Below the pieces are notes generated by a model that was given only the letters and a program-made list of their open reading frames with translations, did not search any database and was not told the DNA's origin. A program made the position numbers and the translations under genes. A stretch of DNA of 64,000 nucleotides from Eleginops maclovinus (taxonomy: Eukaryota; Chordata; Actinopteri; Perciformes; Eleginopidae). Where the stretch lies: the NCBI RefSeq assembly GCF_036324505.1, contig NC_086361.1, positions 3,350,916-3,414,915 on the forward strand. Reading direction: 5' to 3'. Shown here in pieces: positions 40,201-52,200 of this stretch (its first letter is position 1; every line of letters begins with the position of its first letter).

Positions 40201-43200
40201 AATAACCAAAAAACATGACTATTCACCTGCAGACAATGAGACCACGACTCTGTCTCTGAGGCATTTGTTTTCTACTTAAAGCTTCGTGCAGAAACAGAGA
40301 ACATTTAGCAAATGGAAAAAAGTCCCATTTTACAAGAAGAATTATTCAAGGGAAAAAACCGTAAACGTATTGCCAGGTTAGATGTAATACATGTTGTGTG
40401 TAGGCTTGGATAATGATGTTGTTTAATCATGTAGCATTTCCATGACAACAAGAATAACTACCACATTGCCCCAAAACTCTGAAAAAGACAACAAATACAT
40501 GCCAGCATCTTTGTGGTGCATTAATCCCGCTACATTGCATAATAGTTTAAGTGCAAACGGACTTCAAAGTGACTTAAGACTTCAAGCATGGTCTCAAAAA
40601 CACTGAAATTAAATATTCAAGTTATACTAAATCCGTCATATACCAAAATAAATCAGCACAACTGCTATTTTAAAACCCATTCTAAACATTTAAAGTTTTA
40701 TCAGTAGATCAAAAGTCAAACCTGGCATCTGATCCATGCCAGGATGTCCAGAGTTTTTCTTTAAATGTTAGTCAATCAAAGTAATCCTCAGGAAGCATCA
40801 ATATGCCAACGACCAATGTGCTTCTTCCATAGAAAATGAATCGACTCTTTTTGTGGGTGTTTGGATCAAAGTGCCAAGTTTATATATTACTGTTCCAATC
40901 GTTTGCAACATTGGGTCATTTCAATCTAGGCTGATGTTTTATTGAAACATATTGGATAAAAAGTATGTGAAAAAAGGAAAAAATACAAAACAAGTCACTA
41001 ATTATTTTGCTTGAATTCATAACGGTCCGAAAATGTCTACAACTCACTGATTACAATATTACGTGACCGTTGAAGTTGTGAAATATAAAAAACATAAACA
41101 ATTTGCAAACCTATATTGATCCCATTATTTACTTCTATAATCGTTTGACAAGTTATTGTTAATCTGGCTGCAGGTGTGTGCTTTGCTGTGTTGACAATGA
41201 GCTCTTTGCAACACGCAGGATAACAGTTCATGGAAAAGTCCATTTGTAGAATTCTATTGAGCATTTGTTAAATCATCCCGCACCCTCTAATTTAAATTCC
41301 TCTGGACACAGCTGAGAAATTAGCACCAAAATGACCCATAACAGGAGTCCTCGTGCTTTTCCCAATAAAATATGTTCCTCAAAGTACCACTGTGTTCATA
41401 AAACAAACATGAGTTATATAGATTAGATTAAAAGGTAAAGTTATATAATTAGAGTTGGTCAAAATTAGACTCATTATCCATCGGATTTAGAAGCTATAAA
41501 TAACATGTGTTTATATCCATGACATGTATTTGTATCATTATAGGGATGTTGATAGTATTTCATGGTGGTTTAGCCACTGTTTGTACTAACAGATCTACAC
41601 TGCAGCCCAGTGCAGAGGAAGGTTTACATGAGACATTCAGGAGGAGGCAGAACTGCAGCCAGGTTGTTATGATGAGACGTACTAGAAAACATAATGTAGA
41701 GCCTATGCAATGTTAGTCTGGTGTCTCTGAATCCTCTTTCTAATAAAGCAAAGTAAACTTCTGACTCAAAAGAAAGAAGGGTAACTTGACAATGGAATAT
41801 AGTTGAAGCTTCACAGATGTTGGGTTTTCTTAGAATTTAAAACGGTTCCGTCTCACTGGGATGCAGTCACATGGAGGACATAAACACCTCATCTTCTTTC
41901 TTTCATTTCCTATGTTGCTTCACTAAAGCCATATTTTAGATTTATTTCCGTTCTTCTTCCAGGAGCCTCAACAGGTCATTGAACAGCAGGAGTGGGTGTG
42001 TTATTAGTGACAGCGTTAGTATCACACCATCAGTCTCACTGTATGCGGAACAAACAGACGGTAGCGTAGCAACACTTTCTCTTAAAAAGTGGTCCCCTCA
42101 CTCAGGAGACAGATTAACATCAGTGTTGGAAGAAGTATTAACATCCTTTACATAAGTAAAAGTATTAACACTGTGGATAATATTATGTTACTCTGTTTTG
42201 GCTTCTATCTTATGAGGTGAGGACGCTCCACCTAACCTTGTGTGGCTAAGAAAATGAATAGTCTAGGGTTATCCACCTTAGCTATCACGGGTCTTTTGCC
42301 AGCATGTGCCAGTTAGTGGGAAAATTATGGAAAAATAGCGATTGTTAGCTAACTAGTTCATCTCTACCAACACTGTCTACAAAGTTTGTAGGTTGTGCAA
42401 TCAAACCGGTAACCAAGCAGTGTGACCAAGCCATGGTTTTATAAAGAGAACTGGTACAGCGTCGGAGGCAGGGGCCGTTTATTCTTATAAGGGTTGTTCA
42501 GTGTCGCATGAAGCGCAAAATGGAGTGGCTTAAGATTCAACAAGTACCCCTATCTGGTTCCATAGAGCACACTTTAGTTTTCCTTAAAGGTCACCTATCA
42601 TGCAAAATCCACTTTTCATGTATTTTATACATAAATATGTGTCCCCTCTGTGTTAAGAGATTCTGAAAGTTTCAGGATAAAGATTCCCTCTCTTTCTGTC
42701 CTGATCTATCTCTATAAAAACGGAAAAGGAGCTGATCATATTTTGGCCACTTTGTGATGACACAATGTGTTTTGGGTTGTCCCACCATTAGCCAATAACC
42801 AACCAAGTTAACCCACCACGTTTACACCTGAGTCTCCTATTGGAGCACCATTGTTTTTTAAACCAATCTCTTCCCAGAGGGGCGTGGTCAGCAGCAGCTC
42901 ATTACATTTAAAGCTACAGACACAGAATCAGCACTTTTGGAACAGAGGGGATTATGGCATGCTACAATGATCTGTTTGGTGTTTCAGCCAATCAGAGACC
43001 TGTTCTGTTTATATCTGAGACCTGTAATCTATTGTTGAAAAAGAGTATAATAGAGGACCTTTAAGACCCACCTCCGATCTCCTGCTCTTGGCTCAGTCAA
43101 CTGAATGGAGAGAGAAAATAATGGATTCAGCTTTTGACGCATTTTACTTTCAGACCCTAATGATTTAGATAAGGGCTAAAAAATGGGTTCATGGTAATAT

Positions 43201-46200
43201 ATTAAGCAAAAAACAATTATCGCTGATTGACAGAAGTCTCTTTCACAATGTAAGTCAATGGGGAACATTCTTTTTTTTTGGTTCCAACTGACGTCACGCA
43301 GTAGAAGTGTAGTGAGTACCACAGTTTGGCCACTGTGCACATTTTCATGCACCAATCATTGTTGCGAATATTTGTAGTGGCAAAATGGTGGAACTACAAC
43401 TACCATGTTAGTAAGGTCAAGTCATTGACGTTGATTGCATGGTGTAATTTCCACGTGAGGCTGACCGTGATCATCTATTACACTTTAAAATACAGTACTT
43501 CATTTTCTTTGTGCATTAACCATTATTTATAGCCCGATACAAACCATCTGCTTCACATGTTCATAGGTCCGTCCTCAAACACGTGCGATCAATCTGCAGT
43601 TTTTTAAAGTGGAAATTATTAATTGCGTCAGTATTTGTGAGAGTCGTGTTAAGGAGAGAGTGGGCCAGCGAACACAGAAAACACTCTCAACTTCACTTTC
43701 GAAATCATTCAGAATAAAACTGTCTCTGACATGAAAAGAAACCAAATCACTGCTTTAGATTACCACACACACACACAAACCCATATCGTTGGGAAGAACC
43801 GCTTCACCGCACGTCCTGGCTTTTTCTCAAACTACTTTTCCCACACACTCACTCAGACACAGCTACACACGCACATACACAGAGACACACACACAGTTAC
43901 ATCGATAACCTCAACAATACAGGCCAGCGATCTCCCCATGGTGAAATCATTGAGACATTAAGCCTTAGTGTTGACTCTGAGCCTGGAACAGGCTAACAAT
44001 ACCAGGAATTATCCAGATCCGCCCACAATTAGAAAGACAAGACATGATGGATGGAGGTGGGAGGTGATGGAGAGATTCCGGAAGAGTTCCGCAAGAGGGA
44101 ATACAACATGATTTCTTTAAAAAACCCGTGGAGAGGAGAAGTAATCCACACTGCATTCCATGTAAAACAGACGTGGGGTGGGGGCAGAAAAGAAAGTGAC
44201 AAAAAAAAGAATGGAATAGATGGAAACAAAATCGAATAAGACATTTATAGTAAGAAATGTCTTGCTAAGAATGCTGTTACTAAGTAGATTTTCCCAAGTT
44301 ATGAACTTTATACTTCTACTCTGCTACATTTCTGACTGCACTACATATGTCTGATGAGTTTATTTACTCTACAACACATACATTTTACCAAAATCTTTTC
44401 AATTTGTAAAAAAATTACAGTGAGCTACATATCAAGTTTAAAAACATTTGATAAACTAGCTTATACTGTGTGTGCTTTGCCTCGATGAGCTGTTACATAA
44501 AATGCTGCTTAAATGTTAAAGCTTCAACAATAATATTCGAATAATGATTTATATAATAGTATAACTCTGAAAGGGACCTCCATACCAAAGTACTTCCTAC
44601 TTAAATACTTTTATGTCTCTACTTTGATATTATCTTGAATTTAGAAGTTTTAACTGATCTGCTACTTTTGCCTGCCTTGAGTGCCTGCAGCTAACACATT
44701 GGAATTTCCTTTTGGAAGTGCCTAGGCATACATTTAAGAAATGTTTGAAACCCGTCAAACCATTTTTCTGAAGTGGAAGGGACAGTTTTTGTAATTAGGT
44801 TATGACCATTAGTCTTGGTGCACATGAGACAACCTTTTCCTACATATTTTTGATTTACTTTTAGAAAAAAAACATAGTCTTTTTTTCAAAAATCCTCACT
44901 TTCACAATTGATGAAAGTTGGATTGTGTGATCCAGACATTTCAAAGTTGAATTGTTAAACAATCTCCATAGTCCATACAGAATTTGAAGACTTTACATTA
45001 ATCAGACCGACAATGTAGTGTTTTCCTTATCATATCATAATATGTAAGCTCAAATAAGAAGGGATCAAATTGATATTGATCTGGGATGCAAAATTGTTTT
45101 GTTACAGCAGCATGTATACAAGACATTGCACATGAATTTAAGAAAATAAACATTTACATATCAACAGCAAACAGATAAATACCAATAGAGTAGCTATAGT
45201 TAAAGGTAAAGTCAAGCAAACAAAATTCCGGTAAAGAAAAGAGAAACTTAAGAAACTGTGAAACTTGGAGCTTTCTGAAGTAAAATGAACTTGTTTCACT
45301 ACTGGTCGGACTGGGACAAAACAGAAAACAAGAGAACAAAGAGAAGGGACGGATGAAAGTCAGACGGTTGAGAGTGATCAGAATGAAAACAGAAGAGCAG
45401 TCAGCGAATGAAAGGAGCGCTGGGAGGTGTAGAGGAAAAGATGCAGATGTGGGATGCTTGTTGCTATGGAAACCTGTAAACACTGTCAAAAACATGGCGA
45501 CTGCCAGGGGGATGACATCAGCAGTGGCCCACAGCTGTGACACAGAGAGATGGACACGGAGCGGACAGGGATGTATACCAGACTACCAGATAAACAACAG
45601 GATGTCACAAAAACAAAAACAACACACATTCGTCTTTATTTCCAACATGCTGGTGTTTAGTCTGATAAATAATCATTGTTTTCAGTCCAGATGATTCTTA
45701 AAAATAGATGTTCACTTCTCCAGTCAACAGACGTACACAAGTGACCAGCTCAGTATCTCAAGGGCTGCAAATCATTATTATTTTAGTGTTTATTTTGAGG
45801 ATAACCACTTATATGTTCGCTCTTAAAATGTTGAGAAATGATCCCAACAGACGTTTCCAGAGCCAAAGTTGGCAAATCATTGGTTTTGTTTACGATTCAG
45901 AAATATTTAGTTAGATCATATAAAACAGGAAAGCTGGAGGCTGGAACCAGAGCATTTTGCTATAAACGATCAATTATCAAACATGTAGCTTCATGTTTTG
46001 TCGACAAATCCATTAATCTTTTTCTGTTATTCTAATCATGGAATTATATCATTCGTAGTACATTTAAAGTGGATGTTTTTCCTCATTTAAAACAATTACT
46101 TTTAATTATTTGAGTAAAATTTCAGGATTTTGTACAATGTTCTTTTTATTGTATTGTGAATTCTATTTTTTTTCACAACTGTTACAAAATGAAAGCAAAA

Positions 46201-49200
46201 GAAACAGTGGGTTATTTTATAAAGAAACTAACCACAACAGAAATATCACTCTATCAATCATCAATAATTAAACTCTGGTTTCACCCTCTGTCTGAAAACA
46301 GAGCCCAGTCTGCTCTGATTGGTTAGCAGTCCGGCTCTGTTGTGATTGGTCAATCGCTTAAAGATGTCCCAGATGTAGACTTTCACATACAATGTGTTGG
46401 GTTGCTACCCTAGAGGTGTTATATACTGTCGTGATGTCTCTATGTCGCAGAAGGAAATGAAGGATTCCAATGGATGCATTTCAGGGGGGTACCATTTACA
46501 TTCACACAAACCTATATAATACACTACAGGAAAGGGAAAACCAAAAAAGCATAATAGAGCTGCTTTAAGCAAGTAACGTGCTACTCCAGTTAGACCTCAC
46601 TGTGTCCAGAAAGAACAGCAGTCCCTTAACGTCCCTCAGAAGCACCACAGAGAGTGGATTTTACAGTTTTTATGATGTCACCCTCATTCATATGGACATG
46701 GATGAAAGCTGACCCAGGATGACCCCTGATGCTCCATAGCAACCAGCTGTGGTACATTTACTGTAAAACACGGTATCCATTCATTAAAAAACACCAGCGC
46801 CGTCCTCACAGTTTAGAAACTTGTGAGTGAGCTTTTAAATTATAGGAAATTTCCAGCTTTCCAACAAATAAAGGGAATAATAAAAAGAACGTTGTTCAAC
46901 GGGACTGAAAAGTAGGGAATAAATAAAAACCCTGAACACAGTCGCAACAGAGTCTGTAATGACAGAGTATTTGTAATTTCCATAATAAACATTTTGGCAA
47001 GTCTAAGAATAATAATGCATAATAATCACACGTTGGTACTTTGCAAAAAACCTTCTTGCAGAGTTACCTAAGCTAGCAATGCTGATACCAGAAGCTACAT
47101 CCAGCTGCTGCTAGCTTAGCATAATCAGGAAACAGGACAAAACTGCTATCCCTGTTCTAATCAAAGGAAATAGAAATTCATCAACCAATTCTTCCAAATT
47201 GGTTAGATGTATATATTTTTTTGTAATGTGCACAAAGAAAGCGTAACGACAAACTAACAAAACCTCTCACAAACAAGCTTAATGAAATAGCTTGAGTCAG
47301 CTGCTGGTGGTCATTAGAGGTCATTAGGTAATGAAAAAAACCCAACAAATCAAAACCCACATTCCTTTACATTTTCTTTCCATGTTGTACAGAGGAGCCT
47401 CTACTGTGTTAATGAAAACACAGAACATGTTTCTGCAGCATTTCAGACGTTTATTTTTAGAAAATGAGATCTTAAATTGGCTCCATGGTCCCTTCAGGGT
47501 GTAGCAGTCACTGAATAACGTCAACATTCAATCACATATGATAAGTCACAGTAAGAAGACTTTCAAGTTTGTTTCCCTCAGGATTTTTTCAGTTCTGCTA
47601 CAGTAAATTCTGATTTTGGAAACTCACGCAAGTAAAAACACATCAAAACGGCTGTCCACATACACATGATGCCCTGCGGTCAGCACAGTGTTTCCACTTT
47701 TCCAGCACCTTAACGAAGATGATAACATCATGTTTTGTTATTGTTATTTCTGAGAATGTGTTTTTCCCTGCCTAAGATTGTCCCAATATGTAACTATCAC
47801 CCATCAGTGAGGGAGGAAACAGGAGATAAATCACTTAACACTTGCGGAGGATTTAAAAACTCAGATTGAATATTAAAAATGGATCATTTGCTATGCTGAC
47901 GATGTGACCTTCTCTCAGAATCCCAAAGGAGATATTAAATGTTCTGTACGCGACATACAGAACATTTGTATTACTGCAATCATGTATTTGCTGTTTAAAA
48001 GAAATAGTCGAGTAATATCTGACTGTGAATATCTGTGGGTGTTGTAATCCAAGCTTCTCTTTGTTTTGTTTTGGTAGCCAAACCGGCTAGCTTATTCCCT
48101 CCCTTCTGCACTGTGCTCATACGGTGGTTACTGCTAATATCCATCCTGATCTATGGTAGCGGTTAGCTATTGAATTTGAGCTCTGTCGGCACAGTTAGCA
48201 GTGTTAGCGCTATTAGCACAGGTATCTGCTCTGTCACCTCCATGTTTGCTTCTGACATTGGCAGTCAGAGCCTTGTACAGGCATCCCTGCCCTGATTCGA
48301 ATGTCTTGTTTGCAGTAGCTACTTTAAATTATAGGCTTCATTAAAGCCAGTATATTATATTTGAAGCAATACAGAAGCTTAGGTAAATATATTATTGGAT
48401 AAAGATATGATGAACATGTATTTCTAGCAGACTTGGCATGTGGATATTGCTTTGAGGGTGGGGGGTATGTAGCCACTTTAACAAATAAATAATAAAAACT
48501 AAGAGCTTAAAAATGCAGCAGGGCATTTAAAACATTAGTAGAGACAAAGACAAGTCCGAAAAAAGGCTTGGTATTAAAATATATGTATTGTTTATTGGTT
48601 TAGTCTTTTGGAATAACCCAATAACTTCCTATGAACTTTCCTCTTCTTGTTGCCTTATTGTAGTATTATTATCTCTGGTTACTGTTGGTTATGTGTCATT
48701 GGTGAGCTGATTGGATCCAAATAAAGAATTAAGAGTATTTTATCCCACATATCAGTCTCACCTACCCAGCAGTCAGTGGACTTCAAAGGATGATCCATGC
48801 AGATTTAAGCTGACTGTCGTGTGTTTTGATTGTTTTGTCTGGCCTTACAGAAGGAGAGTGACCAGCAGATAAGTGTGCAGGTGGAGGGCAGCCTGACCAC
48901 CTTCACCCAGACGGGCCTGGCAGCCGGTCAGGAATACACCGTCAGCATGACCGGAGAGGTCGACGGCAGGAGGGGAGCCGAGAGCACCACTCAGTTCATG
49001 ACCCGTGAGCGTTCTATATTTATTCGTCCTTTATTATGTTAAAAAGACGAATTATTGTGTGTCATTTTTCCTCAGGGGGAATATCACAGACCGCTTTAAA
49101 CACAGGGATGGGAAAGTTGTGGATAACCGTATAACCAATAACTGGGAGGTTATTACAAAAAATAGTAATAATAGTAATAAGGGTTAGAATAGATTCCTGT

Positions 49201-52200
49201 TTGCACACATCAATAAGCAATACGTTATTCGTAAAACTTTTTTTTATATATATATAAAAGTCATTATCTTTTACTTAGTTTTAACAATATCGTGAATTTA
49301 TCCTGTACTTTTACTTAATTGGCTGATCTGCATAAATAATTTTGAGCATTAAAGTAATGCCTTAAAAAGCAGTTTCAGATACTTTTTAAGTTTCCTAAAG
49401 GGAATAAAAAAAACATTATTCTAAATAAAGGGTATTGAAAAGCAGTTCAAGATTAATGCTTCAGCCTCAAAAAAAGACAATTGGTTTCCAATTATGTGCA
49501 TTGGAAAAGACCCATTCATCATATGAATATGGCAGATGCTGGAATCATGAACGTATTGCAGTTGACAGTGGTGTTTTAAAATGTAAAACCCAACAGTTTA
49601 GTAAAGTTTCTGGTAAAGAAAAAAGTAAAAGAGAGTCTTACAAAAATATTGGCCTCTCTTGACTCGCATTGCCAATCTGGCAGAGAGAGTTTAAACAATT
49701 GTCTCTCGCTGCCCTTCCTGTGAAAGGTGTAATCTGTGGCAGCTTCAGGAATACTTTCAACAGAGAGGCTGAAGTGTTAGTGTTAGTTTAGGAAGGTTAA
49801 GAGCAGGAAATGTTCTAATCCAAATCTGACAGGTAAATGAAATAGAGCATTAGTGGTTGTGTCTGTGCCTACTGTTCTACATTGATTCACTTAAAGGCAA
49901 AATAACGAAAGGAGGTTTAAGATGTGTATTCTTCTTTGTCTTCATCTTCAGTCATCTCCGGTCCAACCAATCTCAGAGTCGTCAAAACAACCTCCACTAC
50001 TGCAGTGGTCCAATGGGAGCATTCACAGGGGGAGATTGACAGGTACCGTTTGACCGTCACACCCAGCGACGGGGAAGGAAGGAGTCAAGAGTTGACCATC
50101 CCACCTGGTCAAGACTCCGCCCACATTGAGCAGCTGGAGGCGGGCAGTTTGTATGACATCCTACTCGTAGCTGAGAAGGGCACGAGTCGGAGCAAACCAG
50201 CTACCACTCAGGTTACCCCGGGTGAGTAACAAAACAATGGATCTGAACGCTTTGGTTTAAATTTCGATTTATGACAGCTTTGACAGTAAGATTAGGTCCT
50301 CTTTCCAGAAACAGTTTGAGAAAAGATTATTTAATGCTTCAAGGAAAAAATAGTTCCCAAAACCTCTTCATCACTAGGAACCCAAACGTGGTTTATTACA
50401 CTGCAGGAAATAGTCAAAAAGTAATGCACACTTTTCTCTAATTGTTTTAAGAAATCCATTGTTAACAGCTTTTAGAAAAATGATATATCAGTTTTGGAAA
50501 TCTAACAATATTTGTGAGGTGTTTCTAAAGATAAACGTGACAAACTATAGGGCCCTGAGAGCCACAGACAGGAGGTCTAAAGTATTGAGAGACAGACTTA
50601 CAAATAGTTTTATTTCCAGCTTTATATTGTGATTAATGAAAAATAACAATAATGTCAAAAAACACCAAACTTCTCTATGAAGTGCTAAGCTTGGACTTGT
50701 CTTTTCAAGATCCCCAAAACCAGTTTCTTTTCTGTGTACTTAGACCTTGCTTAAACTCAGTGAGAGCAGGTCAACTGTTTCTCTTCCAGATGTAAACAGG
50801 TGAAGACAGACTAATTTAAACTTTGTCTCCAGACACTTCATAATTCAACATATCACATCATTGAAAACACACTGTGGAGTCACGTCGGTAAAAGTTAATG
50901 AAGCAAGGTGCAGCCTCAACCCTCCACGCACAAGGATAATGAGTTTCAGGAGAACGTAATCCTTAAACTGCTCCTTTATTCTGATTTGTTTCAGGATATT
51001 TCCCTCTCTACAGTGGCACAGGCACCATGTTGAAAACATCTGTCCAAGCTTAACATTATTTATATTTCAATGTTCTCCTTGCAGGTTCTACATGGATCCC
51101 ACTGCCCTGAAATGTTTGCACAATAACTGACAAAGTATTTTCAGTTAGGTTTCCATAAAAGCATCAAAATGAATATTAAAACTACTTTTCTTCCTTTACT
51201 AAACTTCTGGAATAATAACAGCAGCAGCATACTGTATGATGTGTTTAACATCGAATCCAAATGCTTGCTCCCTTCACATCTTTAGGGAAGACATTACCAA
51301 GGGTTTCCATGGCAGCTTTGACCATGCCGGTCACACAAGCTCCTGCACAAGACGTTGTAGACAGTCACCATGAGTTCAACCCTTTGCCTGAGGTCAAAAT
51401 CTTTGACAAACAGAAGAGGAGAGAGGATCCAAGTGAGGCTGACTCTTTAATAGAAAGAGTTTTTGATGGACCTAACAAAGACTATACAACCTCTGTGACT
51501 GCAAAAACTAAACCTCTGATCAACCGGAAGATGCCAATAAATGGCACCAAACCATTATTGTACAGAAGGCAAAATCTCCGTTTCAACACAACCAAAGTTG
51601 TGCCTGGATGGAGAAAGGATGGCAAAGTTCCTTGGCCTTTGAAGATGAAAGCACCAATAGTACCCAAAAAACCTAAACCAGATGCCCCCGCTATAGGCGA
51701 AAGGACAAAGGCAGAGCTGAGTGTAGAGGCATCAAGCACTGAGAGGAAGGATGACAAGAATCCAGCTATGCTGTCTGGGAGTAATTCACATACAAACAGA
51801 CAAAGTAGCTCAGAGGAACCAACTGCTGCTGTCGGCTACAAAGAGCAACCAGATGTTGGCATGCCTGGCAAAGGAACTGACAGTGCTTTAGTGTCTCCAG
51901 AGCCAACTGGGATTGTTCAAAGCCAAGAGAAGAAATGTCTGAACAAAGTTAAAATGACACACATTAGATTACCCCATCAGGGCAAAGGCAGCCGATATAA
52001 AGAGGATGGAACAATGATGGGAGGAAAGACACCAGTTTCAGCTGAAGGTTCCTTTGAAACAGACAGACAGCCTGCAGAGACCAACATTGACTTTTCACAG
52101 GATCCTTTAAAAAGACTTCTGACTGACACTTTTGATAGCTTGAATATCACAACATTTTCTGTTCACATGTCCAAATCAACAGACCTCTCTGCTAATGCAG

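Noticed and set aside
45154..45694. Overlapping frames of 113-129 codons on both strands
   Set aside because: No recognisable domain; lies in intron 5 in AT-rich sequence.
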